NCBI RefSeq assembly: GCF_024172165.1
Contig: NZ_JAMZEB010000002.1
Location: forward strand, 4,423,501-4,487,500
From: Nonomuraea thailandensis
GTDB lineage: Bacteria; Actinomycetota; Actinomycetes; Streptosporangiales; Streptosporangiaceae
Reading direction: 5' to 3'
DNA length: 64,000 nt
This document shows positions 48,098 through 57,368 of the stretch, in pieces. Both the position numbers and the translations under genes were made by a program. Every line of letters starts with the position of its first letter. The stretch's first letter is position 1. The notes beneath the pieces are model-generated. The model was not told the origin of the DNA, did not search any database, and was given only the letters and a program-made list of their open reading frames with translations.

Positions 48098-49291
48098 ATG
48101 CGCGTGGTCATCGCCGGCGCCGGCATCGCCGGGCTGACCGCCGCCCTGAGCCTGCACGCCGCCGGCATCACCGACGTGACCGTGCACGAGGCGGTGGCGG
48201 AGCTGCACCCGCTGGGGGTCGGCATCAACATCCTCCCGCACGCCATCCGCGAGCTCATCGAGCTCGGCCTGGCCGACCGGCTGGCCGCGATCGGCGTGGC
48301 GACCGCGGACCTGACCTTCCTCACCTCGCGCGGGCAGCGCATCTGGTCCGAGCCGCGCGGGCTGGCCGCGGGCTACCGGTGGCCTCAGTACTCGATCCAC
48401 CGCGGCCGGCTGCAGATGATGCTGCTGGAGGCCGTACGCGAGCGCCTCGGCCCCGGCGCGGTGGTGCTGGGCTCCCCCGTCACCGGCCTCGACCACGACG
48501 CGGACCTGCTCGTCGGCGCCGACGGCATCCGCTCCACCGTCAGGCAGGCGCTGTTCCCCGGCGAGGGTGAGCCGCTGCCGGGCGGCGACGTGCTGTGGCG
48601 CGGCACCACGTACGCCAGGCCGTTCATGACCGGCCGGTCCATGCTCATGGTCGGCGACAGCACGCAGAAGCTCGTCATCTACCCCATCGCGCCGCCCGAG
48701 GACGACGGCACCCAGCTCGTCAACTGGGCCATCCAGCGCACGGCGCACGTCGAGGGCGTGCCCCGCGGCGACTGGAACCAGCCCGTGGACGTGGCGAAGG
48801 TGCTGCCCCACGTGGAGGGCTGGCACTGCGACGAGCTGGACGTGCGCGCGCTGATCGCGGACGCGCACCAGGTCCTGGAGTACCCGCTCGTCGACCGCGA
48901 TCCGCTGCCGTACTGGTCCACGGACAGGGTGACGCTGATGGGCGACGCCGCGCACCCGATGTACCCGACCGGCTCCAACGGCGGCACCCAGGCCGTGATC
49001 GACGCGCGGGTGCTGGCGTACGCGCTGGCCGGCGGCCTGGGGCTGGAGTTCTACGAGGAGCAGCGCCGGCCGGTGACCGGCAACGTCGTGCTGGCCAACC
49101 GCGGCGACGGTCCCGAGGTCATCCTGCGGCTGACGCACGAGCGGGCGCCGCGGGGGTTCGGCGACATCGAGGACGTCATGCCGCTGGCCGAGCGCGAGGA
49201 GATCGCGCTGCGCTACAAGAAGCTGGCCGGTTTCGAGCCGGCCACGCTCAACGCGCGCCGTAGCTGGTCGGTGCCGCGCGGCGGCGCCTGA
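48098..49291 (+). CDS. FAD-dependent aromatic monooxygenase
   Basis: 397-residue PHBH-fold monooxygenase: VVIAGAGIAGLTAALSLHAAG, then DLLVGADGIRSTVR, and GDAAHPMYPTGSNGGTQAVID. The pattern fits salicylate/PhzS-like hydroxylases. No cluster box upstream; an AT-richer region at about 48,030-48,060 may hold the promoter. It could be a last tailoring gene or a catabolic gene outside the cluster. The stop is 3 bp from the convergent VOC gene. Confidence 0.85.
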   Translation: MRVVIAGAGIAGLTAALSLHAAGITDVTVHEAVAELHPLGVGINILPHAIRELIELGLADRLAAIGVATADLTFLTSRGQRIWSEPRGLAAGYRWPQYSIHRGRLQMMLLEAVRERLGPGAVVLGSPVTGLDHDADLLVGADGIRSTVRQALFPGEGEPLPGGDVLWRGTTYARPFMTGRSMLMVGDSTQKLVIYPIAPPEDDGTQLVNWAIQRTAHVEGVPRGDWNQPVDVAKVLPHVEGWHCDELDVRALIADAHQVLEYPLVDRDPLPYWSTDRVTLMGDAAHPMYPTGSNGGTQAVIDARVLAYALAGGLGLEFYEEQRRPVTGNVVLANRGDGPEVILRLTHERAPRGFGDIEDVMPLAEREEIALRYKKLAGFEPATLNARRSWSVPRGGA

Positions 49292-49294
49292 GGA

Positions 49295-49894
49295 TCAGGT
49301 CAGGACGACGCCCCCGGCCAGGCGGGCCACCAGGCCGGCCGCGTCGCCGCGCTCGACCTCCAGCTCCGCCCCGAGCCCGCGCAAGCGGGCCCGCGCCTGC
49401 TCCGGGTCGGGGTGCCGGCCGGTCAGGGAGAGCAGCGGCACCTCGGGCAGGCCCCGCTCGGCGGGGTGCACGGTGGTGCCCCAGTCGATGAGGAACGGCG
49501 TCAGCGGGTCGCGCGAGGGCATGGTCAGCCGCCACTCCAGCAGGTCGCCGTCCGTGGTGCGGCGCGACATGGCCCGCGGCTCCCCCGGGTCGTGGCCGTG
49601 CCGGCGCGCCTCGGCGAGGGTGGCGTCGAGGTCGGCGGGACGCACGCACCAGTTGACCAGCCGCGGCCCGGTCAACTCGTCGATCATGAACCAGCGCGGC
49701 CCGTCCGGCTCCGGCTGCTCCGGGTCCGGCCCGACGATCTCCAGGTAACGGGGGCCGCCCAGGCCGAGCAGGTGGTTGCGGGTGCCGAGGCCCAGGTGCC
49801 TGCCGCCCTCGGCGGGCCGCACGCCGAGCGCCTTCTCCAGCGCGGCCACGGTGTCGTCGAGGGTGGGCGTGGCGTACACGAGATGATCGAGCAT
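49295..49894 (-). CDS. VOC-superfamily protein (glyoxalase-like)
   Basis: 199 residues, Glyoxalase_3-like: MLDHLVYATPTLDDTVAALE, HLGLGTRNHLLGLG, RYLEIVGPDPEQ and a basic WRLTMPSRD region. Function not assigned; such proteins are often isomerases or binding proteins. It is 3 bp downstream of the MHS transporter gene and probably co-transcribed with it. Confidence 0.78.
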   Translation of the reverse strand: MLDHLVYATPTLDDTVAALEKALGVRPAEGGRHLGLGTRNHLLGLGGPRYLEIVGPDPEQPEPDGPRWFMIDELTGPRLVNWCVRPADLDATLAEARRHGHDPGEPRAMSRRTTDGDLLEWRLTMPSRDPLTPFLIDWGTTVHPAERGLPEVPLLSLTGRHPDPEQARARLRGLGAELEVERGDAAGLVARLAGGVVLT

Positions 49895-49897
49895 GGC

Positions 49898-51190
49898 TCA
49901 GACCCTAGTCAGGTCGCGGTCGCGGGTCTCGGGCAGGGCCAGCACGCACAGCAGCGACAGCAGGGCCATGCCGCTCATGAACCAGCCCGCCCCCGTCGTG
50001 CCGGCGCTCTCGCTGATCTGCGCGACGAGCAGCGGGGCCACGCCGCCGCCGAGCACGCCGCCCAGGTTGTAGGCGACGCCCGCGCCCGAGTACCGCACGT
50101 CCGTGGCGAACAGCTCGGGCAGGTACGCGCCCATCGGCCCGTACACGATGCCCATGCACAGCAGGGCGCCGCTGAGCGCGACCGCGATCAGGAAGTAGTT
50201 CCTGGTGTCGAGCAGCGGGAAGAGCAGGAAGCCCCACACCACGCCGAACGCCGCGCCCGCGATGACGAGCTTGCGCCGCCCGAGCCGGTCCGACAACCTG
50301 GCGACCAGGTACGTGCTCACGCCGAGCACGACCACGGCGACCAGGGTGAGCGCCAGCATCGCCGGCCGCGGGATGCCGAGCGTCTTGGTGGTGTAGGTCA
50401 GGCAGTAGGTGGCGGCGGTGTAGAACATCACGTACACCACGACGATGGCGCCCGCGCCGAGCAGCAGTTCCCTGGGGTTGCGGCGGACGACCTGCGCGAT
50501 CGGCAGCTTGGCCGCCTCGGCCTTGGCGCTGAACGCGGCGAAGGCCGGGGTCTCGGCGATCTGCAGCCGGATGCGCAGCCCGATGACGACCAGGACGAAC
50601 GACAGCAGGAACGGCACCCGCCAGCCCCACGACTGGAAGGCGTCGGCGGGCAGCCAGGACGACAGCGCCCAGAACACGGCGGTCGCCACGAAGTACCCCA
50701 CCGGCGAGCCGAGCTGGGGCGCGGAGGCGAACAGGCCGCGGCGCTCGCGCGGGGCGTACTCGGTGGCCAGCAGCGCCGCGCCGCCCCACTCGCCGCCCAG
50801 CCCGATGCCCTGGAGGATGCGCAGCAGCACCAGCAGGATCGGCGCGGCCACGCCGATCGTGGAGAAGTCGGGCAGCAGCCCGATCAGGGCCGTGGACAGG
50901 CCCATGAGCAGCAGCGACACCACCAGCACCGCCTTGCGGCCGACGCGGTCGCCGAAGTGGCCGAACAGGATCGCGCCGAAGGGCCGGGCGACGAAGCCGA
51001 TGGCGAAGGTGGCCAGCGAGGCCAGGGTGCCCGCCAGGGGCGACAGGCTGGGGAAGAACGCCTCGTTCAGCACCAGCGCGGCGGCGGTGCCGTAGATGTA
51101 GTAGTCGTAGAACTCGATCGCGGTGCCGATGAAGCTCGCGCTTGCGACCTTGCGCATCTCTTTCTGAGACGCCGCGGGGACAGCGGTCAC
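49898..51190 (-). CDS. MHS-family metabolite/proton symporter
   Basis: 430 residues, 12 transmembrane segments, typical metabolite:H+ symporter: ASFIGTAIEFYDYYIYGTAAALV near the N-terminus, GHFGDRVGRKAVLV (motif A) and RILQGIGLGGEWGGAALL. Family members import organic acids or osmolytes. GTG 51190 is taken as start, with GGCAGG 6 nt upstream; ATG 51157 is an alternative. Likely a housekeeping transporter. Confidence 0.85.
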   Translation of the reverse strand: MTAVPAASQKEMRKVASASFIGTAIEFYDYYIYGTAAALVLNEAFFPSLSPLAGTLASLATFAIGFVARPFGAILFGHFGDRVGRKAVLVVSLLLMGLSTALIGLLPDFSTIGVAAPILLVLLRILQGIGLGGEWGGAALLATEYAPRERRGLFASAPQLGSPVGYFVATAVFWALSSWLPADAFQSWGWRVPFLLSFVLVVIGLRIRLQIAETPAFAAFSAKAEAAKLPIAQVVRRNPRELLLGAGAIVVVYVMFYTAATYCLTYTTKTLGIPRPAMLALTLVAVVVLGVSTYLVARLSDRLGRRKLVIAGAAFGVVWGFLLFPLLDTRNYFLIAVALSGALLCMGIVYGPMGAYLPELFATDVRYSGAGVAYNLGGVLGGGVAPLLVAQISESAGTTGAGWFMSGMALLSLLCVLALPETRDRDLTRV

Positions 51191-51350
51191 GGGTGGCCTG
51201 CCATGAAGTCGGTAATCGGATGCGTTGTCGGGCAAGGGTAGGTTCGCCAACCTTGGCCGAGCATTGTCCGTTCCGACATCGCCTGGCGGCTTCGTTGTCC
51301 CGCTGGGACAACGGGCACCGGCCGCGGCGGAGGAGCGGGCCCGGGAGAGA

Positions 51351-51719
51351 ATGGGCCGCATGGACGATCAGGTCATCGTGTTCTCGTACGGCACGCTGCG
51401 CCGGCGCGAGGTGCAGCTCTCCGTGTTCGGGCGGGAGATCGCCGGCACGCCCGACCGGCTGCCCGGCTACCGGCTGTCCATGCTGGAGATCACCGACCCG
51501 CACGTGATCGCGGTCAGCGGCGCCACGCACCACCCGATCCTGACCGCGACGGGCGACCCCGACGACCTGGTCGAGGGCACCGCGCTGCGGCTCACCCCCG
51601 GCGAGCTCGCCGCGGCCGACGCCTACGAGGTCGACGACTACCGGCGTGCGCTCGTGCCGCTGGCGTCCGGGCTCAAGGCGTGGGTGTACGCGGCGGACCA
51701 TGGCGAACGGGGGGAATGA
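51351..51719 (+). CDS. Gamma-glutamylcyclotransferase-fold (AIG2-like) protein
   Basis: 122 residues with the GGCT signature FSYGTLRRREVQ near residue 9 and the later EGTALRLTPGELAAADAYE containing the likely acidic residue. The family cyclises gamma-glutamylamines or has unknown roles. Two ATGs (51351, 51360) are possible; the first has GGGAG 3 nt upstream. Confidence 0.8.
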   Translation: MGRMDDQVIVFSYGTLRRREVQLSVFGREIAGTPDRLPGYRLSMLEITDPHVIAVSGATHHPILTATGDPDDLVEGTALRLTPGELAAADAYEVDDYRRALVPLASGLKAWVYAADHGERGE

Positions 51720-51765
51720 CCTCCTCAGCGGGAGGCGGCGTCGCGGGCGCCCGCTTCCGCGAGGG

Positions 51766-52797
51766 TCAGGCGGGGTAGGCGTGGGTCTCGGTCGCCTTGA
51801 CCGACGCCCAGATCCGCTGGCCCGGGGTCAGGTCGAGGTCGGCCAGGGCGGCGGGGGTGATGTCGGCGAAGACGGCGACGGGGCCGTCGAGGTGGACGCG
51901 TACGTTGTCGCCGTGCCGTTCGATGCCGTCGATGCGGGCCTCCCACAGGTTGCGGGGGCTGCCGTCGGGGCGCGTGCGGTAGAGGGCGACGGCGGCCGGC
52001 GGGAAGGCCACGAACGCGGCCCCTTCCAGGTGTTCAGAAGTGTGCAGCATCAGCTCGCCCACCTTCACCCTGGCCCCGTCGGCCACGCCCCGGTACAGGT
52101 TGAGTCCGACGAGGCGGGCGACGTAGTCGGTGCGGGGGCGGCGGGCCACCTCGGCCGGCGGGCCCTGCTGGACGACGGCGCCCCGCTCGATGACGACCAG
52201 CCGGTCGGCCAGCACCATGGCGTCGAGGGGGTCGTGGGTGACCAGGACGGTGGCGCCGTCGAAGTCGGCGAGGTGGCGGCGGAGCCGGGAGCGGATCTCC
52301 AGCCGGGTGTGCGCGTCGAGGGCCGCCAGCGGCTCGTCCAGCAGCAGCAGCTCGGGCCGTACGGCCAGCGCCCGGGCGAGCGCGACCCGCTGGGCCTGGC
52401 CGCCGGACAGCTGCCGCGGCCTGGCGCCGGCACGGTCGGCCAGGCCGACGCGCTCCAGCAGCTCGGCGGCGGCGCGGCGGGACTCGGCCCTGGACACGCC
52501 CTGGCAGCGCGGCCCGAAGGCGACGTTGTCGAGCACGGTCAGGTGCGGGAAGAGCAGGTAGTCCTGGAAGACCATGCCGATCGGGCGGCTCTCGGCGGGC
52601 AGCGTGTGCAGCGGCCTGCCGCGCAGCGTGATGTGCCCGCCGGACATGGCGGTCAGCCCGGCCAGGGCGCGCAGCGCGGTGGTCTTGCCGGCGCCGTTCG
52701 GGCCGAGCAGCGCCACCACCTCTCCGGGGGCGACCCGCAGGCCGAGGTCGAGGGTGAAGGCGGGCCTGGTGACCACCAGCCTGGCGTCGAGCGTCAC
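51766..52797 (-). CDS. modC: Molybdate ABC transporter ATPase
   Basis: 343 residues: Walker A GPNGAGKTT near residue 33, signature LSGGQAQRVALARAL, Walker B LLLLDEPLAALD, then a C-terminal TOBE domain (from about residue 270). GTG start overlaps the permease stop (GTGA). Forms a complete molybdate importer with the next two genes. Confidence 0.92.
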   Translation of the reverse strand: MTLDARLVVTRPAFTLDLGLRVAPGEVVALLGPNGAGKTTALRALAGLTAMSGGHITLRGRPLHTLPAESRPIGMVFQDYLLFPHLTVLDNVAFGPRCQGVSRAESRRAAAELLERVGLADRAGARPRQLSGGQAQRVALARALAVRPELLLLDEPLAALDAHTRLEIRSRLRRHLADFDGATVLVTHDPLDAMVLADRLVVIERGAVVQQGPPAEVARRPRTDYVARLVGLNLYRGVADGARVKVGELMLHTSEHLEGAAFVAFPPAAVALYRTRPDGSPRNLWEARIDGIERHGDNVRVHLDGPVAVFADITPAALADLDLTPGQRIWASVKATETHAYPA

Positions 52798-53627
52798 GGC
52801 GCGCTCACCCACCGGTCGCGCAGGCTGGCCAGGATGACCACCGACACGGCGAGCAGCACCAGGCTGAGCACGATCGCCGCCTCCGGGTCGGTCTCCAGGG
52901 CCAGGTAGACGGCCAGCGGCATCGTCCGCGTGGTGCCGGGGAAGTTGCCCGCGAACGTGATCGTGGCCCCGAACTCGCCGAGCGCCCGCGCCCAGCACAG
53001 CACCGCGCCCGCCACCACGCCCGGCATCACCATCGGCAGCGTCACCCGGCGGAAGACCGTCCACCGCGAGGCCCCGAGCGTGGCGGCCGCCTCCTCGAAG
53101 CGCTGGTCGGCGCCGCGCAACGCGCCCTCCACGCTGATCACCAGAAACGGCATCGCGACGAACGCCTCCGCGACGACCACACCGGCGGTCGTGAACGGCA
53201 GCGTGATCCCGAAACTCGACTCCAGCCACTGCCCGGCCAGCCCGCGCCGGCCCAGCACGAGCAGCAGCGCCACGCCGCCGACCACGGGCGGCAGCACCAG
53301 CGGCACCGTCACCAGGGCCCGCACCACCCGCCGCCCGGGGAACTCGACCCGGGCCAGCAGCCAGGCCAGCGGCACGCCGAGCAGCAGGCACGCGGCGGTG
53401 GCGACCGTGGCGGTCACCAGCGACAGCCGCAGCGCCTCCAGCACGTGCGGCTCGGCCAGCCGCTGCGGCAGCGTGGACCACGGCGCCCGGACCAGCAGCC
53501 CCGCCAGCGGCAGCACCAGGAAGGCCAGGCCCGCCAGCGCGGGCACGACCAGCATCCACGGCAGCCGCGCCGAGACCTCGCGGCGCGGCCGGGCCGGGGC
53601 GGGCTGTTCCTGCACGGGTGAGCTCAT
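52794..53627 (-). CDS. modB: Molybdate ABC transporter permease
   Basis: 277 residues, about six transmembrane helices, with the permease EAA loop EEAAATLGASRWTVFRRVTLP and the ModB/CysT-type GEFGATITFAGNFPGTT. Overlaps the neighbouring genes on both sides by 4 bp, so all three are translated together. Confidence 0.92.
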   Translation of the reverse strand: MSSPVQEQPAPARPRREVSARLPWMLVVPALAGLAFLVLPLAGLLVRAPWSTLPQRLAEPHVLEALRLSLVTATVATAACLLLGVPLAWLLARVEFPGRRVVRALVTVPLVLPPVVGGVALLLVLGRRGLAGQWLESSFGITLPFTTAGVVVAEAFVAMPFLVISVEGALRGADQRFEEAAATLGASRWTVFRRVTLPMVMPGVVAGAVLCWARALGEFGATITFAGNFPGTTRTMPLAVYLALETDPEAAIVLSLVLLAVSVVILASLRDRWVSAP

Positions 53628-54430
53628 GGCGATCCGGGCGCCTCGAAGCCGGCCCTGGTCAGCACGTCCCTGCCCTGCTGCGACAGCACCAGGTCCACGA
53701 ACCGCCCGGCCAGCTCACCGGCCGGAGCCCTGGTCAGGGCGGCGATCGGGTAGTCGTTGACCGCCTGGCCGGCCTCGGGGAACGCGATGCCCCGCACCTT
53801 CCCGCCCGAGGCGATCACGTCGGTCTTGTAGACCAGCGCCGCGTCCACCTCGCCCAGCTCCACCTTCGTCAGCGTGGCCTTGACGTCCTGCTCCAGGGTG
53901 ACCGGCGTGACCTTGAGCCCGGCCGCGCCCAGCGCCTTGGCCGCCGCCGCCCCGCACGGCACCTGCTCGGCGCAGAGCGCCACCTTCACCTGTGGGTCCG
54001 CCAGGTCCTTCAGCTCGTCCACCTCGGCCGGGTTGTCGGCGGGCACGGCGATCTGCAGCCTGTTGCGCACGAACGTGGCCGGCGGCGCCGCCAGCGACGC
54101 GTCGGTGACCGTCTTCATGGTGGCCGGGCTCGCCGCCGCGAACACGTCCGCCGGCGCCCCTTGCGTGATCTGCTGGGCCAGCGTGGCGCTGGAGCCGAAG
54201 TTGAACCGCACCGTCGTGCCCGGGTGCGCGCTCTCGAAGACCTTGCCGAGCTCGGTGAACGTGCCGCTCAGCGAGGCCGCCGCGAACACCGTCACCTCCT
54301 TCGCCCCCGCGCCGGAGGCCGACGCGGCCGGTGCGCCCGGGCCGGAGCCGGAGCCGCAGCCGGCCAGGCCCGCCAGCGCGAGCGCGACGGGCAGGGCGAG
54401 CGCCCATCGGGAAAGACGCCTGAACACCAA
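53624..54430 (-). CDS. modA: Molybdate-binding lipoprotein
   Basis: 268 residues. Lipoprotein signal with lipobox LAGC at residues 22-25, then TVFAAASLSGTFTELGK and FNFGSSATLAQQITQGAPAD, the oxyanion-binding motifs of ModA. Extracytoplasmic binding of molybdate or tungstate. The regulator gene lies 10 bp upstream. Confidence 0.93.
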   Translation of the reverse strand: MVFRRLSRWALALPVALALAGLAGCGSGSGPGAPAASASGAGAKEVTVFAAASLSGTFTELGKVFESAHPGTTVRFNFGSSATLAQQITQGAPADVFAAASPATMKTVTDASLAAPPATFVRNRLQIAVPADNPAEVDELKDLADPQVKVALCAEQVPCGAAAAKALGAAGLKVTPVTLEQDVKATLTKVELGEVDAALVYKTDVIASGGKVRGIAFPEAGQAVNDYPIAALTRAPAGELAGRFVDLVLSQQGRDVLTRAGFEAPGSP

Positions 54431-54440
54431 GGACGGCTCC

Positions 54441-54854
54441 TCACACCTGGCCGGCCACGCGCTCGTGACCGGGGATCTCCACGACGACGTTGGTGGACTT
54501 GATCACGGCGACCGCCACCACCCCCGCCTCCAGGCCCAGCTCGTCGGCGGCCTGGCGGCTCATCAGCGACACCACCCTGAACGGCCCGGCGGCGATCTCC
54601 ACCTGCGCCATCACCGCGTCGCGGATCACCTCGGTCACGATGCCCCTGAAGCGGTTGCGGGCCGAGGAGCGGCCACCGTCGCCGGCCTCCTCGATCTGCG
54701 CGCGGGCGAAGGCGGCCAGGTCGGCGCCGTTCACCCGCCGGCGGCCGTGCTCGTCGCGCTCGGCGGCCAGCCTGCCCGCGTCCACCCACCGGCGGACGGT
54801 GTCGGAGCTGACCCCCAGCAGCGCCGCGGCCTCACTGATCCCGAACGTCGTCAC
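54441..54854 (-). CDS. HTH-TOBE molybdate-responsive regulator
   Basis: 137 residues: an excisionase/MerR-like helix-turn-helix (ISEAAALLGVSSDTVRRWVDAGRL) and a single TOBE (Mop) domain from about residue 69 (NRFRGIVTEVIRDAVMAQVEI). It probably senses molybdate and controls modABC, with which it forms an operon. The GTG at 54854 lies 8 nt after TAGAGT, so the mRNA is probably leaderless. A 13-bp palindrome TTCCAGGCTGGAA (about 54,879-54,891) covers the -35 area and is a candidate operator. Confidence 0.85.
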   Translation of the reverse strand: MTTFGISEAAALLGVSSDTVRRWVDAGRLAAERDEHGRRRVNGADLAAFARAQIEEAGDGGRSSARNRFRGIVTEVIRDAVMAQVEIAAGPFRVVSLMSRQAADELGLEAGVVAVAVIKSTNVVVEIPGHERVAGQV

Positions 54855-54865
54855 AAGCCCACACT

Positions 54866-55162
54866 CTACCTCCGCACTTTCCAGGCTGGAAGCCGGTATG
54901 CCGCCGCAACAGCGGCTTGCTTTCGCACATCTCCCTGGCATTCGCGAGGTTGGGCATCGTGCCGCCCCGCCGGGCGCGTTCGTCCGGTGCGCCAGACACC
55001 GTCCGGCTCGGGCGCCACCACGACCGGCCCCGCGTTCTCGGAGGTCAGCGCGGCCACGACCCGGTCCACGTCCGTCTCCCGCCCGATCCATCCGTCGATG
55101 CTCGCGATCGCCCCGGCCTGCGCCACGAATGCTCCCTTCCCACGCCTGTTCATGTGGATCAA
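54866..55162 (-). pseudogene. Possible remnant of a P-loop ATPase gene
   Basis: A 98-codon open frame whose middle part (GWIGRETDVDRVVAALTSEN, then GPVVVAPEPDGVWRTGR) recalls the start of NB-ARC/STAND ATPases, where a GR..E..L stretch is followed by a G.GGxGKT loop. The P-loop Lys is not present, and the rest has no family features. It overlaps the promoter region of the molybdate regulator. It may equally be chance. Confidence 0.25.
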
Positions 55163-55252
55163 CGAAGGGGCGGGCGGGCAAAATTCGCGAGGGGCGCACT
55201 CTTCGCAGAACCCTGAAACGTGACGGGACGGCTGCCGCTAGCCTGGCCTGCC

Positions 55253-55729
55253 ATGACGTACGGCCCTGAGCAGCCCTCCCACGACGCCCCCCGCCGGCAG
55301 CCTGCGCCTCCCGTGGTGCTCGACGTCGGCGCGGACACCAAGGTCAGGGCGCTGGCCGGCGGCGCGGTGGCGGGCGTGATCGGGCTGGTCGCGATCCTCT
55401 CGGCGCTGACGGGGCAGACCACGGGCAGTGAAGGCACCGCGGTCGCCGTCGGGCTGGTGGGGCTGGTGTTCCTGGGCATCGGCCTGCTACCCCTCATCGC
55501 GTGGAAGAAGGTCGCCCGCCCGCGCCGGCTCGTCTTCGACGCCTTCGGCGTGCGCTGGCATCAGGAGATGGAGCACCTGTGGGAGTTCCACACCGTCGAG
55601 AACGGCTACCGGCTGCCGCTCGGCTCCAGCCCTCGCCACATCCCGGTCATCGAGCGGGCGATGCGGCAGCACCGCCCGGGGGCGTACCTGGGGATCAGGG
55701 ACGAGGGTTTCACGGTCGGCCTGGTGTGA
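55253..55729 (+). CDS. Membrane protein of unknown function
   Basis: 158 residues with two transmembrane segments (about 32-54 and 62-85) and a cytoplasmic tail containing PRRLVFDAFGVRWHQEMEHLWEF. The layout of two TM helices followed by a PH-like beta domain is common in small actinobacterial proteins, but no family was recognised. TAGCCT lies 8 nt before the ATG, which suggests a leaderless mRNA. The stop is 3 bp from the convergent response regulator. Confidence 0.65.
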   Translation: MTYGPEQPSHDAPRRQPAPPVVLDVGADTKVRALAGGAVAGVIGLVAILSALTGQTTGSEGTAVAVGLVGLVFLGIGLLPLIAWKKVARPRRLVFDAFGVRWHQEMEHLWEFHTVENGYRLPLGSSPRHIPVIERAMRQHRPGAYLGIRDEGFTVGLV

Positions 55730-55732
55730 GCG

Positions 55733-56410
55733 TCAGTCGCCGCCGGGCGTGACGAGGCCCGTCTCGTAGGCGACGACGACCGCCTGGGCGCGGTCGCGCA
55801 GCGCGAGCTTGGTGAAGATGCGGGCGACGTGCGTCTTCACCGTCGCCTCGCTGAGCGTCAGCGCGTACGCCAGCTCGGCGTTCGACAGGCCCTTGCCCAT
55901 GAGCGTCAGCACCTCCAGCTCGCGCGGCGTCAGCGTCGCGAGGTCCGCGTGCGCGCCGGCGGGCGGCGGGCCGGGGACGCGGTCGGACGCGGCGAAGCGC
56001 TCGACGAGGCGGCGGGTGATCGAGGGGGCCAGGAGCGCGTCGCCGGTGCCGACCAGGCGGACGGCGGCGGCCAGGTGCTCGGCGGTGACGTCCTTGAGCA
56101 GGAAGCCGCTGGCGCCGAGCGTGAGGGCGGCGTAGACGTACCGGTCGAGGTCGAACGTGGTCAGCATGATCACCCGGCAGTGGGGGTCGTGGGCGAGCAC
56201 CCGGCGGGTCGCCTCCAGGCCGTCCATGCCGGGCATGCGGATGTCCATCAGCACCACGTCGGGGGCGAGCCTGCGCGCCTGCTCCACCGCCTGCCCGCCG
56301 TCGGCGGCCTCGCCGGCCACGTCGATGCCGCGCGCGGTCAGGATGAGCCGGAACCCCACGCGGACCAGCTCCTGGTCGTCGGCGATCAGCACCCGGGGGG
56401 TCGCGTTCAC
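55733..56410 (-). CDS. NarL/LuxR-family response regulator
   Basis: 225 residues: receiver domain (LIADDQELVRVGF, phospho-Asp in VLMDIRMPGMDG near residue 56, Lys in FLLKDV) and a C-terminal LuxR HTH (LTPRELEVLTLMGKGLSN...ATVKTHVARIFTKL). GTG start overlaps the kinase stop (GTGA). It likely controls the divergent ABC transporter, whose promoter carries two CATCC/GGATG repeats. Confidence 0.93.
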   Translation of the reverse strand: MNATPRVLIADDQELVRVGFRLILTARGIDVAGEAADGGQAVEQARRLAPDVVLMDIRMPGMDGLEATRRVLAHDPHCRVIMLTTFDLDRYVYAALTLGASGFLLKDVTAEHLAAAVRLVGTGDALLAPSITRRLVERFAASDRVPGPPPAGAHADLATLTPRELEVLTLMGKGLSNAELAYALTLSEATVKTHVARIFTKLALRDRAQAVVVAYETGLVTPGGD

Positions 56411-57321
56411 GGGCGCTCCAGCGGGATCCTGGCCCGTACCCGGTAGCCGCCGCCGAGCCGGCGCCGCGCGTCGAGGTCGCCGCCGTACACGGCGACCCGC
56501 TCACGCAGGCCCACCAGCCCGCGCCCGGCCCCACCACCCGTCCGCGCGCCGTCCCGCCCGCCCCCGGACGTGCCGCCCGACCGCGCGCCGTCCCGCCCTG
56601 ACGCGCCGTCCCGCCCGCGCGCCGGTCCGCCCGCCTGGCGCTCGCCGTCGTGGCGGGGGGTGGCGCCGGTGAGGACGCTGGGGCCGCTGTTCAGCACCTC
56701 CACCCGCAGGTACTGGTCGGTGTAGCGGACGCTCACCTCGGCCCTGGCCGCCTCCCCGTGCTTGAGCGCGTTCGTCAGCGCCTCCTGCACGATCCGGTAC
56801 GCGGTCACGTCGATCCCGGCCGGGACCGGGCGCGGCTCGCCGGAGATCCGCACCTCCACCGGCAGCCCGGCGAACGCGATCCGATCGGCCAGCGCGCCGA
56901 GCTGCCCCAGCCCCGGCTGTGGCGCCAGACCGGCCCCGTCACCGTCATCACCGTCGGGCGACGGCGCGAGCAGCCCCAGCAGGTGGCGTAGCTCGGTCAT
57001 CGCGTCCCGGCCGGCCGCCTCGACGGCCCGCAGCGCGGTCTCGGCCTCGCCCGGCATCGTGGGCAGCACCTCCCTGGCGGCCCCGGCCTGCACGACCATG
57101 AGGCTCACGTTGTGGCTGACGATGTCGTGCAGCTCCGCCGCGATCCTGGCCCGCTCGGCGTCCACGGCCGCGCGGGCGGCCCTGTCCCGTTCGCGTTCCA
57201 GCAGCCGCCCCTGCTCGGCCAGCACGGCCCGGTAGCGCCGCCGCGTACGCACGAGGGCCACTGCCATCCACCCCGTCGAGCAGCAGGCGAGCGTCAGCGC
57301 GGCGGCCGGCCATTCCCACAC
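56407..57321 (-). CDS. NarL-type sensor histidine kinase
   Basis: 304 residues: one N-terminal transmembrane segment (PAAALTLACCSTGWMAVALV), HisKA_3 dimerisation helix with phospho-His in ELHDIVSHNVSLMVV near residue 68, N-box YRIVQEALTNALKHG and G-box GRGLVGLRERVAVYGG. About 40 residues of Gly/Arg/Asp low-complexity sequence lie between N- and G-boxes, which is unusual. No extracellular sensor domain, so it may sense the membrane or the partner ABC transporter. Start GTG 57321 is uncertain because there is no RBS. Confidence 0.88.
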   Translation of the reverse strand: MWEWPAAALTLACCSTGWMAVALVRTRRRYRAVLAEQGRLLERERDRAARAAVDAERARIAAELHDIVSHNVSLMVVQAGAAREVLPTMPGEAETALRAVEAAGRDAMTELRHLLGLLAPSPDGDDGDGAGLAPQPGLGQLGALADRIAFAGLPVEVRISGEPRPVPAGIDVTAYRIVQEALTNALKHGEAARAEVSVRYTDQYLRVEVLNSGPSVLTGATPRHDGERQAGGPARGRDGASGRDGARSGGTSGGGRDGARTGGGAGRGLVGLRERVAVYGGDLDARRRLGGGYRVRARIPLERP

Positions 57322-57368
57322 CCGATCATCTTCGCGCGGCCCGCGGCGATCGGCATCCTCCCCCGGCC

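Noticed and set aside
51236..51262. Iron-box-like AGGTT/AACCT inverted repeat upstream of the GGCT-fold gene
   Set aside because: The centre is one base short of the DtxR/IdeR 19-bp palindrome and neither flanking gene is iron-related.
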